A DNA stretch of 64,000 nucleotides from Pseudomonas sp. CBZ-4 (GTDB lineage Bacteria > Pseudomonadota > Gammaproteobacteria > Pseudomonadales > Pseudomonadaceae): NCBI RefSeq assembly GCF_000346755.1, contig NZ_ANNV01000031.1, positions 81,231 to 145,230 of the forward strand, read 5' to 3'. Made by a program: the position numbers and the translations under genes. Under the pieces are notes generated by a model. The model had not been told where the DNA came from, searched no databases, and was given only the letters and a program-made list of their open reading frames with translations. This document shows positions 54,593-63,983 of this stretch, in pieces. Within the stretch, counting starts at the first letter, position 1. Every line of letters begins with the position of its first letter.

Positions 54593-57079
54593 ATGTCCGA
54601 CTTGCTCGACCGTTACCCGCTGACCGCGGGCACTTATCACGAACTGCTGGACGACAGTGGCGCGGTGCGTGCCCATTGGCAGCGCCTGCTCGACCACCTG
54701 CAACGCAGCACTCCCGCGCAACTGGCCCAGCGCCAGGCGCTGCTGACCCGGCAGATCCAGGAAAACGGCGTGACCTACAACGTCTACGCCGACCCCAAGG
54801 GCGCCGACCGCCCGTGGGAGTTGGACCTGCTGCCCCACGTGCTGGCCGCCCAAGAGTGGCAGCAGCTGTCGGCCGGGATCGCCCAGCGGGCGCGCCTGCT
54901 CAATGCGGTGCTGGCCGACCTGTATGGCCCGCAACGCTTGATCAAGGAAGGTTTGCTGCCGGCCGAACTGGTGTTCGGGCACAACAACTTCCTGTGGCCG
55001 TGCCAAGGCATCCAGCCGCCGGACGGTGCCTTCTTGCACCTGTACGCCGTGGACCTGGCGCGCACGCCGGACGGTCGTTGGTGGGTCACCGCCGACCGTA
55101 CCCAGGCACCCTCGGGCGCGGGTTATGCCCTGGAAAACCGCACCATCGTGTCCCGTGCCTTCCCGGACCTGTACCGCGACTTGCAGGTGCAGCACCTCAC
55201 CGGTTTCTTCCGCACCTTGCAGGAAACCCTCGCGCGCCAGGCACCGGGCGATGACCAGCCGCCGCTGATCGTGCTGCTCACACCGGGGCGTTTCAACGAA
55301 AGCTATTTCGAACACCTCTACCTCGCGCGCCAGCTTGGCTACCCGCTGGTGGAAGGCGGCGACCTCACCGTGCGCGACAGCACGGTATTCCTCAAGACCC
55401 TCAGCGGCCTGCGCCGGGTGCACGCGATCATGCGGCGCCTCGACGATGACTTCTGCGACCCGCTGGAGCTGCGCACCGACTCGGCCCTCGGCGTGCCCGG
55501 CCTGCTCGATGCCGTGCGCCAGGGTAATGTACTGGTGGCCAATGCCTTGGGCAGCGGCGTGCTGGAGTCGCCGGGTTTGCTGGGCTTCTTGCCGAAGATC
55601 AACGAGTTCCTGTTTGGCGAAGAGCTGATCCTGCCGTCCATCGCCACCTGGTGGTGCGGTGAAGCGCCAGTGCTCGCCGAAGCCCTGGAGAAATTGCCTG
55701 AGTTGCTGATCAAACCGGCGTTCCCGTCGCAGAGTTTCACCCCGGTGTTCGGCCGCGACCTCGACGAAAAACAGCGCGAGGCCCTGGCCGCACGCATGCG
55801 CGCGCGGCCTTACGCCTATGTCGCCCAGGAGCTGGCGCAGCTGTCCCAGGCACCGGTGTGGCACACCGTGGATGACCACCTGCAACACCGCGCCATCGGC
55901 ATGCGCGTGTACGCCGTGGCCAGCGACGACGGCTACCGCGTGCTGCCCGGCGGCCTGACCCGTGTGGCCGCCGAAGCCGACGCCGAAGTGGTGTCGATGC
56001 AACGCGGCGGCGCGAGCAAGGACACCTGGGTGCTCGGCGAACGCGCGCCCGGCGGCGAACAGTGGCGCGCGCAACGCACCATCGGCGCCCATGACCTGGT
56101 GCGCCGCGACCCGTATCTACCGTCCCGCGTGGTGGAAAACCTGTTCTGGTTTGGCCGCTACTGCGAGCGCTGCGATGACAGCGCGCGCTGGCTGCGCATC
56201 GTGCTGGCGCGTTATGTGGACGGCGACGATCCCCAGGCCCTGCAAGCGGCAGTCGAGCTGGGTGAAAGCCTGCGCTTGTTGCCGGAGGAGGGCGAGTTAC
56301 CCGAACGCCTGCTGGGGGCCATGCTCGGCGACGATTGGCCGTCAAGCCTGCGCGCCAACCTGCAGCGCTTGCAGTGGGCGGCGTCGCAAGTGCGCGGCAA
56401 GCTGTCCCGGGAAAACTGGCAGGCGCTGGTGGAGCTGCAACGTGAAGCTATGGAACTGGAAAGCGAAGCGCCGGATTTTGGCGAGTTGCTGGATTTTCTC
56501 AACCGTCTGGTGATGTCGCTCGCGGCGCTGTCCGGGTTTGCCCTGGACGACATGACCCGCGACGAAGGCTGGCGCTTTTTGATGATGGGCCGGCGCATCG
56601 AGCGTCTGCAATTTCTCAGCAGCAGCCTCGCCGCATTCCTGCGCGGCGTGGCGGTGTTCGATCAGGCCGGGCTGGAGTGGTTGCTCGAACTGGGCAACAG
56701 CAGCATCACTTACCGCTCGCGTTACCTGGCGGTGCCACAGCTGATCCCGGTGCTCGACCTGCTGCTGCTGGACGAGCAGAACCCCCACGCGGTCCTGTTC
56801 CAGTTGAAGCTGGTGAGCCGCACCCTGCGTCGCTTGAATGATGATTTTGGCGTGCCGCGGGAAACCGGCCTCGGCCCGTTGGTGGAGCGCCTTGCGCACT
56901 TCGACCTGGGCTGCCTGGAGAACCCGTTGTTTGGCGAGTCCAGCGTGCGTGCCGCCTTGGACGGCTTGGCCGACTTGCTGCAAGCGGTGGCCGATGAGAG
57001 CGGGCAAGTGTCGGATCGCCTCGCGTTGCGCCATTTTGCCCATGTGGATGATGTCAGCCAGCAGACGGTGTCGTTGTGA
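54593..57079 (+). CDS. circularly permuted ATP-grasp type 2 / alpha-E fusion protein
   Basis: In this 828-residue protein the N-terminal ~470 residues are a circularly permuted ATP-grasp (DUF404/DUF407 type; YNVYADPKGADRPWELD, LVFGHNNFLWPCQG, FGRDLDEKQREAL). The rest is an alpha-helical alpha-E (DUF403) domain (LFWFGRYCERCDDSARWLRIV, DDDFGVPRETG-like end). ATP-grasp proteins usually form amide or peptide bonds, so with two transglutaminase-like partners a peptide-forming or -cleaving role is plausible. That is inference. The ATG at 54593 begins MSDLLDRYPL. The TGA overlaps the next ATG. Confidence 0.87.
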   Translation: MSDLLDRYPLTAGTYHELLDDSGAVRAHWQRLLDHLQRSTPAQLAQRQALLTRQIQENGVTYNVYADPKGADRPWELDLLPHVLAAQEWQQLSAGIAQRARLLNAVLADLYGPQRLIKEGLLPAELVFGHNNFLWPCQGIQPPDGAFLHLYAVDLARTPDGRWWVTADRTQAPSGAGYALENRTIVSRAFPDLYRDLQVQHLTGFFRTLQETLARQAPGDDQPPLIVLLTPGRFNESYFEHLYLARQLGYPLVEGGDLTVRDSTVFLKTLSGLRRVHAIMRRLDDDFCDPLELRTDSALGVPGLLDAVRQGNVLVANALGSGVLESPGLLGFLPKINEFLFGEELILPSIATWWCGEAPVLAEALEKLPELLIKPAFPSQSFTPVFGRDLDEKQREALAARMRARPYAYVAQELAQLSQAPVWHTVDDHLQHRAIGMRVYAVASDDGYRVLPGGLTRVAAEADAEVVSMQRGGASKDTWVLGERAPGGEQWRAQRTIGAHDLVRRDPYLPSRVVENLFWFGRYCERCDDSARWLRIVLARYVDGDDPQALQAAVELGESLRLLPEEGELPERLLGAMLGDDWPSSLRANLQRLQWAASQVRGKLSRENWQALVELQREAMELESEAPDFGELLDFLNRLVMSLAALSGFALDDMTRDEGWRFLMMGRRIERLQFLSSSLAAFLRGVAVFDQAGLEWLLELGNSSITYRSRYLAVPQLIPVLDLLLLDEQNPHAVLFQLKLVSRTLRRLNDDFGVPRETGLGPLVERLAHFDLGCLENPLFGESSVRAALDGLADLLQAVADESGQVSDRLALRHFAHVDDVSQQTVSL

Positions 57080-57969
57080 TGAGTGCGCGCTACCAGATTT
57101 TCCACGATACCCATTACCACTACGACAGCCCGGTGTCCCTGGCCCAGCAGTTGGCGCACCTGTGGCCACGGCCGTGTGCCTGGCAGCGCTGTAGCGCGCA
57201 GCAGTTGGATATCAGCCCCGAGCCGACGTCGCGGCGCGATGAGCTGGATGTGTTTGGCAACCCGATCACGCGGCTGGCGTTTGAACGGCCCCATGATGAG
57301 CTGTTGGTGAACGCCGGGCTGACCGTGGAAGTGCTGGCGCGGCCGGTGCTGGATTTCCAGCAGTCGCCGGCCTGGGACCAGACCCGTGACAGTCTGACCT
57401 ACAGCAGCCAGCCGCTGTCCGTGGAGCTGATCGAGGCGATCCGTTATCGCTTCGAATCGCCCTACGTGCACCTGAAGAAAAACTTCGTCGAGTTCTCCGA
57501 AAGCTGCTTCCCGCCGGCTCGTCCGCTGTTGCTCGGCGTACAGGCGCTGATGCAGAAGATTTTCAGCGAATTCACCTTCGATGCCGAAGCCACTCAGGTC
57601 GCCACGCCGCTGGTGGAAGTGCTGGAGCGCCGCCGTGGCGTGTGCCAGGACTTCGCCCACCTGATGCTCGCCTGCCTGCGCTCGCGCGGTCTGGCGGCGC
57701 GTTACATCAGCGGTTACCTGCTGACCCAGCCACCGCCCGGCCAGCCACGGCTGATCGGCGTCGATGCGTCCCATGCGTGGGTGTCGGTGTATTGCCCGGT
57801 GTCGGGCTGGGTGGATTTTGATCCGACCAACAATGTGCAGCCGGCGCTGGAGCACATCACCCTGGCCTGGGGCCGGGATTTCTCCGATGTGTCGCCGTTG
57901 CGAGGGGTGATTCTGGGGGGAGGGAGCCATGACCCGGAAGTACGGGTGACGGTGATGCCGCTGGAGTAA
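57079..57969 (+). CDS. transglutaminase-family protein (second)
   Basis: This 296-residue protein has an N-terminal beta domain (YQIFHDTHYHYDSPVSLAQQ) and a transglutaminase core with the triad in RRGVCQDFAHLMLACLRS (Cys), DASHAWVSVYCP (His) and GWVDFDPTNN (Asp). No signal peptide is present. It overlaps the ATP-grasp gene by one base and ends the operon. Confidence 0.9.
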   Translation: MSARYQIFHDTHYHYDSPVSLAQQLAHLWPRPCAWQRCSAQQLDISPEPTSRRDELDVFGNPITRLAFERPHDELLVNAGLTVEVLARPVLDFQQSPAWDQTRDSLTYSSQPLSVELIEAIRYRFESPYVHLKKNFVEFSESCFPPARPLLLGVQALMQKIFSEFTFDAEATQVATPLVEVLERRRGVCQDFAHLMLACLRSRGLAARYISGYLLTQPPPGQPRLIGVDASHAWVSVYCPVSGWVDFDPTNNVQPALEHITLAWGRDFSDVSPLRGVILGGGSHDPEVRVTVMPLE

Positions 57970-58012
57970 CGGTGGATTGTGGTGAGCCGGGGGCGGCTCA
58001 CCACAAAGAAAA

Positions 58013-58195
58013 TTATTCAGCCGGATCTTTCGGTGTTTCAGTCTCGTCAGCTGCCACGTCGCCTTCTGCTTCCGGGTTCAGTGCACCCGCTTCTTCATCC
58101 GCAGCGGCTTTCTTGCGTTGCAGTTTTTCCTCTTTCTTCTGCTCCTTGGCCAAGTCTCTCTGACGTTTGGCGAAGGAGTAATTAGGTTTGGCCAT
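58013..58195 (-). CDS. small charged conserved pseudomonad protein (unknown)
   Basis: This 60-residue protein begins MAKPNYSFAKRQRDLAKEQ. A Lys/Glu/Arg-rich helix (about 8-33), probably coiled, is followed by an acidic disordered tail (EAEGDVAADETETPKD). GAGGAT lies before the ATG. I recall similar short proteins in pseudomonads without a function. No partner is evident. Confidence 0.75.
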   Translation of the reverse strand: MAKPNYSFAKRQRDLAKEQKKEEKLQRKKAAADEEAGALNPEAEGDVAADETETPKDPAE

Positions 58196-58283
58196 GGGCG
58201 ATCCTCTAGGGTCGAAGGTAAGAGTGGGCGGCGCGCAGCTGCCTTGGGTGGCTATGGTAGCAGCTTAGCAGCGCGCTTGGCCC

Positions 58284-58340
58284 TCACTTACCGCAGGCGT
58301 AAGCGGCCAGCAGGCCGTTGATCAGTTGGTCGAGGTGCAT
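58284..58340 (-). CDS. possible 18-residue leader-like peptide
   Basis: A short minus-strand frame with GGAG eight bases before its ATG encodes MHLDQLINGLLAAYACGK and stops 88 bases before the small charged gene. It could be a tiny gene, a leader peptide for the downstream gene, or chance. Confidence 0.25.
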   Translation of the reverse strand: MHLDQLINGLLAAYACGK

Positions 58341-58379
58341 GGCGCGGACTCCAGTGGGGGATGGGCCGATCATAGAAAG

Positions 58380-58389
58380 GTCGTACGAC
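58380..58389. promoter_or_regulatory. palindrome GTCGTACGAC
   Basis: A perfect 10-base palindrome about 140 bases upstream of azurin. It looks operator-like; the binding protein is unknown. Confidence 0.3.
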
Positions 58390-58430
58390 TTTGGCTGTTA
58401 GATTGTGTTGATAAGTCTGATAGCCTAAAG

Positions 58431-58440
58431 TTGTATACAA
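58431..58440. promoter_or_regulatory. palindrome TTGTATACAA (GntR-like operator shape)
   Basis: A perfect 10-base palindrome of the kind bound by GntR-family regulators lies four bases before the ANR-type box. Confidence 0.35.
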
Positions 58441-58444
58441 TCTG

Positions 58445-58458
58445 TTGATTCAGATCAT
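58445..58458 (+). promoter_or_regulatory. ANR/FNR-type box of azurin
   Basis: TTGAT-TCAG-ATCAT matches TTGAT-N4-ATCAA at 9 of 10 positions, 70 bases before the azurin ATG. Azurin genes of P. aeruginosa are known to be ANR-controlled. Confidence 0.7.
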
Positions 58459-58528
58459 AAGAATTCTTGCCTGCTTGAGGCACCCTTGCCGCAATCCGCG
58501 TTTTCTAAACCCTGCCTTGGAGATTCAC

Positions 58529-58975
58529 ATGTTCGCCAAACTCGTTGCTGTTTCCCTGCTGACTCTGGCTAGCGGCCAGTTGCTTGCTGCAGAGTGCAAG
58601 GTCACTGTCGACTCCACTGACCAAATGTCCTTCAACACCAAAGCCATTGAAATCGACAAAAGTTGCAAGACCTTCACCGTCGAGCTGACGCACTCCGGCA
58701 ACCTGCCGAAAAACGTCATGGGTCACAACTGGGTGCTGACCAGCGCCGCTGACATGCAGCCGGTTGCCACTGACGGCATGGCTGCCGGTATCGACAAGAA
58801 CTACCTGAAAGAAGGCGACGCACGCATCATCGCCCACACCAAGATCATTGGTGCTGGCGAGAAGGATTCGGTGACCTTTGATGTGGCGAAACTGGCTGCC
58901 GGCACCGACTACATGTTCTTCTGCTCGTTCCCGGGCCATGTGTCGATGATGAAAGGTACTGTGACCGTCAAGTAA
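58529..58975 (+). CDS. azu: azurin (blue copper protein)
   Basis: Azurin is a periplasmic electron carrier. The 148-residue precursor has a 20-residue signal peptide cut before AECKVTVD, leaving a mature protein of 128 residues, the standard azurin length. The copper site is intact: NVMGHNW supplies Gly45-His46, and [14 protein letters not shown] supplies Cys112, His117 and Met121 (mature numbering). The structural disulfide cysteines (AEC and SCK) are present. GGAG precedes the ATG. A terminator follows. Confidence 0.97.
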   Translation: MFAKLVAVSLLTLASGQLLAAECKVTVDSTDQMSFNTKAIEIDKSCKTFTVELTHSGNLPKNVMGHNWVLTSAADMQPVATDGMAAGIDKNYLKEGDARIIAHTKIIGAGEKDSVTFDVAKLAAGTDYMFFCSFPGHVSMMKGTVTVK

Positions 58976-58990
58976 GCTGACTCTGGTCGA

Positions 58991-59019
58991 AAAAAAGCGC
59001 CTGTTCAGGCGCTTTTTTT
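58991..59019 (+). terminator. terminator after azurin
   Basis: The stem GCGCCTG/CAGGCGC is flanked by an A-run and a seven-T run. Confidence 0.93.
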
Positions 59020-59051
59020 GTGGGGGGGCAGTTGAACCGAGTCATCGTTCT

Positions 59052-59170
59052 TCGCAGGCAAGCCAGCTCCCACATTCGACCGCATTCCCATGTTGTAACA
59101 CGGTCAACTGTGGGAGCTGGCTTGCCTGCGATAGCGGTCTAACAGTTAACACTCATCTATCTGGCTTGCC
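59052..59170. repeat. REP pair plus fragment next to the nadE stop
   Basis: An inverted REP pair occupies 59052-59136. A further CTGGCTTGCC fragment abuts the nadE stop codon at 59161-59170. Confidence 0.88.
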
Positions 59171-59998
59171 TCACGGCGCGAACGGCATGACCCGCTTGTG
59201 CTCAGTCTTGCGGTAGGTCTCGCAGATAATCCGAAACGCTTCCTCACGCACCGCTTCACCGTGCAAAAACGCATCGATCTCGGCATAGGTCACGCCATGT
59301 GACGCTTCGTCCGGCTTGCCCGGCGACAAGTCTTCCAGGTCCGCCGTCGGCACTTTCTCCACCAACGATTCCGGCGCGCCGAAGTGCCGTGCAATCGCCC
59401 GCACCTGGTGTTTCACCAGCCCGCTCAACGGCGCCAGATCACACGCGCCATCGCCGAACTTGGTGAAAAAGCCCATCACCGCTTCCGCCGCATGGTCTGT
59501 TCCGATCACCAAACCACCGGCCGCGCCGGCGATGGTGTACTGCGCCACCATGCGCATGCGCGCCTTGGTGTTGCCCAGCACGAAATCACGGGACACCGCC
59601 GCCTTGCCTTCAAACGCCGCCACTTCATGGGCCAGGGCTTTCACCGCGGGGCCGATGTTCACGGTGTGGCGCTCGTCGGGCTCGATAAAGTCCACCGAGG
59701 CCGTGGCATCGATTTCGTCGAACTGGGTTTCGTAGGGCAGGCGCACCGCGATAAAGCGGTAGGCCGCATCACCGCTGTTTTCCCGCAGCTCTTTTACCGC
59801 GCGCTGGGCCAGCAGGCCCGCAGTCAGGGAATCGACACCGCCGCTGATGCCCAGCACCAATGTCTTGAGCCCGGAATTGCGCAGGCAATCCTGGATAAAC
59901 GCCACGCGGCGGGCAACCTCGGCCTCAAGGGCGGCCTGGTCGTTGAACGGCGCTTGGACCTTGAGTTGTTCAGCTATCTCACGCTGTACGGCTTGCAT
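59171..59998 (-). CDS. nadE: ammonia-dependent NAD synthase
   Basis: NadE converts deamido-NAD to NAD with ammonia. The 275 residues carry the PP-loop [15 protein letters not shown] near residue 47 and the family segments [23 protein letters not shown] and [10 protein letters not shown]. There is no N-terminal glutaminase domain, so it is the short NH3-dependent type. pncB ends three bases upstream, so the two form a salvage operon. Confidence 0.96.
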   Translation of the reverse strand: MQAVQREIAEQLKVQAPFNDQAALEAEVARRVAFIQDCLRNSGLKTLVLGISGGVDSLTAGLLAQRAVKELRENSGDAAYRFIAVRLPYETQFDEIDATASVDFIEPDERHTVNIGPAVKALAHEVAAFEGKAAVSRDFVLGNTKARMRMVAQYTIAGAAGGLVIGTDHAAEAVMGFFTKFGDGACDLAPLSGLVKHQVRAIARHFGAPESLVEKVPTADLEDLSPGKPDEASHGVTYAEIDAFLHGEAVREEAFRIICETYRKTEHKRVMPFAP

Positions 59999-60001
59999 GA
60001 T

Positions 60002-61216
60002 TCACTCCTTGCTAGAGATGGCAGGTACTTTGAACACATGACGCAAATAGGCGACGAAATTCGGATCGGTGCAGTGGGTCTTGCCCGCTTCATCGGAGAT
60101 CTTCGCCACGGGCTGGCCATTGCAGGCGGTCATTTTAAGCACGATGCTCATCGGTTCCACACCTGGAATATCGCAGGTCAGGTTGGTGCCGATGCCAAAG
60201 CTCACATTGATCCGCCCGCGCAGCGCACGGAAGATTTCCAGGGCCTTGGGCAGCGACAGGCTGTCGGAGAACACCAGGGTCTTGCTCATCGGCTCGATGC
60301 CGAGCTTGTGGTAGTGGGCGATGGCTTTTTCGGCCCACTGCACCGGGTCGCCGGAGTCGTGGCGCAGGCCGTCGAACAGCTTGGCGAAGTACAGGTCGAA
60401 ATCGCCGAGGAACGCATCGGTGGTGATGCAATCGGTCAGGGCGATGCCCAGCAGGCCACGGTATTCGCGGACCCAGCAATCAAGGGCGGCGATCTGGCTG
60501 TCGATCAGGCGCGGACCGAGTTGCTGGTGGGCCATGATCCACTCGTGGGCCATGGTGCCCAGGGGCTTCATGTCCAACTCACGGGCCAGGTGCACGTTGC
60601 TGGTGCCGACGAAGCGACCGGGGAAGTCGTGCTTGAGGACGCTGACCACTTCTTCCTGCACCCGGTACGAAAAGCGTCGGCGGGTGCCGAAGTCGGCCAC
60701 TTGCAGCTCGGACAGTTCTTCGCTGCTGGCGTTGGCGGTCAGCCAATCGAACTTGCGGTACAGCTGCTCGCGGGCCTGCTCCAGGATCACGGTCTGGTAG
60801 CGGTAGCGGTTACGCACTTCGCTGACGATGGCCAGCATCGGCACTTCAAACAGGATCACATGCAGCCACGGCCCGCGCAGGCGGATGAACAATTCGCCGT
60901 TCTCGATACCGGTCTGCACATACCGCAGGTTGAAGCGGAACAGGCCGAGGAAGCGCAGAAAATCCGGTTTCATAAAGCTGATGCGCTCCAGGAACCCCAG
61001 TTGGTCCGGGCTTAGGCTCAGCTCGGCGAGGCGTTCGATCTGGTAGCGGATTTCCGCCAGGTACGGGCGCAGGTCTTCACTGTTACGGCAACGAAACTCC
61101 CATTCAACTTCCACGTTCGGGTAGTTGTGCAGCACCGCCTGCATCATGGTCAGCTTGTAGAAGTCGGTGTCGAGCAGGTTCTGCACGATGCGATCGGCAA
61201 ACACACTCTCGCTCAT
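60002..61216 (-). CDS. pncB: nicotinate phosphoribosyltransferase
   Basis: PncB makes nicotinate mononucleotide from nicotinate and PRPP in the Preiss-Handler pathway. The 404 residues include [17 protein letters not shown], the EFRCRN strand, [12 protein letters not shown] and [13 protein letters not shown] with the active-site His. The ATG at 61216 follows GGAGATTCCCGTT. It is first of the pncB-nadE pair, which channels nicotinate to NAD. Confidence 0.96.
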   Translation of the reverse strand: MSESVFADRIVQNLLDTDFYKLTMMQAVLHNYPNVEVEWEFRCRNSEDLRPYLAEIRYQIERLAELSLSPDQLGFLERISFMKPDFLRFLGLFRFNLRYVQTGIENGELFIRLRGPWLHVILFEVPMLAIVSEVRNRYRYQTVILEQAREQLYRKFDWLTANASSEELSELQVADFGTRRRFSYRVQEEVVSVLKHDFPGRFVGTSNVHLARELDMKPLGTMAHEWIMAHQQLGPRLIDSQIAALDCWVREYRGLLGIALTDCITTDAFLGDFDLYFAKLFDGLRHDSGDPVQWAEKAIAHYHKLGIEPMSKTLVFSDSLSLPKALEIFRALRGRINVSFGIGTNLTCDIPGVEPMSIVLKMTACNGQPVAKISDEAGKTHCTDPNFVAYLRHVFKVPAISSKE

Positions 61217-61340
61217 AACGGGAATCTCCAGACGGGTCGGCGATGGGCGCCGGCCTTTACGCACAATTAAGGAAGGGGGCTAGTGGCGCATAGACCTGTG
61301 GGGTTTTGCCAGTGATTTTTTTGGAATGGCCACTGGCCCC

Positions 61341-61409
61341 ATCGCAGGCAAGCCAGCTCCCACACTTGGAATGCATTTCAAATGTGGGAGCTGGCTTGCC
61401 TGCGATGGC
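61341..61409. repeat. REP pair, inverted
   Basis: Two inverted REP units lie between pncB and the LysR gene, in the gap of about 210 bases; nothing else is seen there. Confidence 0.92.
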
Positions 61410-61429
61410 GGTGGTGCGGCGAAAGAAAT

Positions 61430-62317
61430 CTAGACCTGCTCCATCATCCACTTCACAAACTCCCGCACCTTTGGCACCTCCGCCGAATGTTCGGGATAGG
61501 CAAGGTAGTAGGCATCCTGGCTCGGCATCGCATGCTGCCAAGGAATCACCAGCTTGCCCTCCGCCAATTCCTCTTCCACCAGAAACCTCGGCAACAACGC
61601 CACGCCACAACCCACCTGCGCCGCCCGAATGCACATATAGAACGTATCGAACCGCGGCCCATGGTAGCTGTGCTCGGTCTGGTAACCCTGGCTGGCGAAC
61701 CAGTCGTGCCAGCCTTGCGGGCGCGAGGCGTTTTGCAGCAGCACCAGTTCGCTCAGTTGCGTCGGGTCGGTAAACGGCTGCGCGGGCAGGCTGTCGGGGG
61801 CGCAGACGGGCACCAGCTCTTCGCTGAACAGCTTCAGGCTCTCGGTGCCGGGCCGTGAACCCTGGCCGAAGTAGAAGGCCATGTCGGCCTTGCCTTGCAG
61901 CAACTCATCAGGCTCCTGCTCGTTGCACAGGTCCAGGTGGATGTGTGGGTGACGCAAGCGCCAGCCCTTGAGGCGCGGCACCAGCCAGCGGGCGCCGAAG
62001 GTGTAGGGCGTGGAGACGCGCAGCACTTCGGTCTCGCCGCCGTAGGAGCGCAGGTAGTGGGTGGACATCTCCACTTGCGTGAGGATTTTTCTCACTTCCA
62101 CCAGGTACAAATCCCCGGCCGGGGTCATCTGCAAACGTCGGCGTACGCGGCGAAACAACAGGTGTTGCAGCAATTCTTCCAGCTGCGCCACTTGTTTGCT
62201 CACCGCGCTCTGGGTGAGGTTCAGTTCCTCGGCGGCGCGGGTAAAGCTCAGGTGGCGGGTGGCGGCTTCGAAACATTGCAGGGCGGTGATCGAGGGCAAA
62301 TGTCTTTTGTTCAGCAC
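61430..62317 (-). CDS. LysR-family regulator divergent from amaB (GcvA/AmpR type)
   Basis: This 295-residue regulator has a winged helix-turn-helix at 1-65 (ALQCFEAATRHLSFTRAAEE, LTQSAVSKQVAQLEELL) and a periplasmic-binding-fold effector domain (VSTPYTFGARWLVPRLKGW, VCAPDSLPAQ). The GTG start at 62317 is chosen because GAGG lies just upstream; longer frames run into amaB. By position it probably controls amaB, as the LysR gene beside amaAB does in P. putida. Confidence 0.88.
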   Translation of the reverse strand: MLNKRHLPSITALQCFEAATRHLSFTRAAEELNLTQSAVSKQVAQLEELLQHLLFRRVRRRLQMTPAGDLYLVEVRKILTQVEMSTHYLRSYGGETEVLRVSTPYTFGARWLVPRLKGWRLRHPHIHLDLCNEQEPDELLQGKADMAFYFGQGSRPGTESLKLFSEELVPVCAPDSLPAQPFTDPTQLSELVLLQNASRPQGWHDWFASQGYQTEHSYHGPRFDTFYMCIRAAQVGCGVALLPRFLVEEELAEGKLVIPWQHAMPSQDAYYLAYPEHSAEVPKVREFVKWMMEQV

Positions 62318-62470
62318 GGTGTGCCTCTTTTTATGCTTTGCATGAATAAACGGAATGATATCTCGCCTAATCGTCGTTTGTTGGCAAGTCTTGGGCCAGC
62401 TACAAATAAGCTCTGGATCGCCGTGCGTGCAGCGGCGCGAATTTTCGTTTGCAGATTGAAGGAGTGACCC

Positions 62471-63961
62471 ATGGTTGCCGCATTGCTTGATCGTCTCGGG
62501 GTAAACCCGGCGCTGTACCAGTCGGGCAAACAGCCTGTGCATTCGCCGATTGATGGCAGCCGTATCGGCAGCGTGCATTGGGAAGGTGCCGCCGAGGTGG
62601 AGCAGCAGGTCAGTCGCGCCGAGCATGCATTCGACGCCTGGCGCAAAGTGCCAGCGCCGCGCCGCGGTGAGCTGGTGCGTCAATTCGGCGATGTGCTGCG
62701 CGAATACAAGGCCGACCTCGGCGAACTGGTGTCGTGGGAAGCGGGCAAGATCACCCAGGAAGGCCTGGGCGAAGTGCAGGAAATGATCGACATCTGCGAC
62801 TTCGCCGTCGGCCTGTCCCGCCAGTTATACGGCTTGACCATCGCCTCCGAGCGCCCCGGCCACCATATGCGTGAAACCTGGCACCCGCTGGGCGTGGTCG
62901 GCGTGATCAGCGCCTTCAACTTCCCGGTCGCCGTCTGGGCGTGGAACACCGCCCTGGCCCTGGTGTGCGGCAACGCGGTGATCTGGAAACCGTCGGAAAA
63001 GACCCCGCTCACCGCCCTGGCCTGCCAGGCGCTGTTCGAGCGCGTGGTGAAGAATTTCAGCGATGCACCGCCGTACCTCAGCCAAGTGATCATCGGCGGT
63101 CGCGACGCCGGTGCCGCGCTGGTGGACGACCCGCGCGTCGCCCTGATCAGCGCCACCGGCAGCACGCGCATGGGCCGCGAAGTGGCGCCGAAAGTCGCCG
63201 CGCGTTTTGCCCGCAGCATCCTTGAGCTGGGCGGCAACAACGCAATGATCCTCGGCCCCAGCGCCGACCTGGACATGGCCGTGCGCGCCATCCTGTTCAG
63301 CGCCGTCGGCACGGCCGGCCAGCGTTGCACCACCTTGCGCCGCCTGATCGCCCACGAGTCGGTCAAGGAAGAAATCGTCACCCGCCTCAAGGCCGCCTAT
63401 TCCAAGGTGCGCATCGGCCACCCGCTGGAAGGCAACCTGATCGGCCCGCTGATCGACAAGCACGGCTTCGACAACATGCAGGACGCCCTGGAGCAAGCCT
63501 TGAGCGAAGGCGGTCGGGTGTTCGGTGGCAAGCGCCAGCTGGAAGACAAATTCCCCAACGCCTACTACGTGTCGCCGGCCATCGTGGAAATGCCTGAGCA
63601 AAGCGACGTGGTCTGCACCGAAACGTTCGCACCGATTCTCTACGTGGTCGGCTACACCGACTTCGCCGAAGCCCTGCGCCTGAACAACGCCGTGCCGCAA
63701 GGCCTGTCGTCGTGCATCTTCACCACCGATGTGCGCGAGGCCGAGCAGTTCATGTCGGCGGTGGGCAGTGACTGCGGGATCGCCAACGTCAATATCGGCC
63801 CGAGCGGGGCGGAAATCGGTGGTGCGTTTGGTGGTGAGAAAGAGACCGGTGGCGGGCGTGAGTCGGGGTCGGATGCGTGGCGTGGGTACATGCGTCGCCA
63901 GACCAATACCGTGAACTATTCGCTGGAATTGCCGCTGGCCCAGGGCATCACCTTCGACTGA
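62471..63961 (+). CDS. amaB: L-piperidine-6-carboxylate / aminoadipate-semialdehyde dehydrogenase AmaB
   Basis: AmaB oxidises the aminoadipate semialdehyde formed from lysine via pipecolate to 2-aminoadipate. The 496-residue ALDH7-type enzyme shows the NAD motif with FNFPVAVWAWNTALALVCGN, the general base Glu in LELGGNNAMI, and the nucleophile Cys in GTAGQRCTTLRR. AAGGAG precedes the ATG. The pipecolate oxidase gene amaA would be expected just beyond the window end. Confidence 0.88.
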   Translation: MVAALLDRLGVNPALYQSGKQPVHSPIDGSRIGSVHWEGAAEVEQQVSRAEHAFDAWRKVPAPRRGELVRQFGDVLREYKADLGELVSWEAGKITQEGLGEVQEMIDICDFAVGLSRQLYGLTIASERPGHHMRETWHPLGVVGVISAFNFPVAVWAWNTALALVCGNAVIWKPSEKTPLTALACQALFERVVKNFSDAPPYLSQVIIGGRDAGAALVDDPRVALISATGSTRMGREVAPKVAARFARSILELGGNNAMILGPSADLDMAVRAILFSAVGTAGQRCTTLRRLIAHESVKEEIVTRLKAAYSKVRIGHPLEGNLIGPLIDKHGFDNMQDALEQALSEGGRVFGGKRQLEDKFPNAYYVSPAIVEMPEQSDVVCTETFAPILYVVGYTDFAEALRLNNAVPQGLSSCIFTTDVREAEQFMSAVGSDCGIANVNIGPSGAEIGGAFGGEKETGGGRESGSDAWRGYMRRQTNTVNYSLELPLAQGITFD

Positions 63962-63983
63962 TCCCTCAAGTCGAAGTGAGATC

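Larger units (their letters stand above)
58196..58528. other. azurin upstream region (333 bases)
   Basis: This gap holds a possible 18-codon frame on the minus strand, two perfect 10-base palindromes and an ANR/FNR-type box before azurin, each listed separately. I see nothing else in it. Confidence 0.6.
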
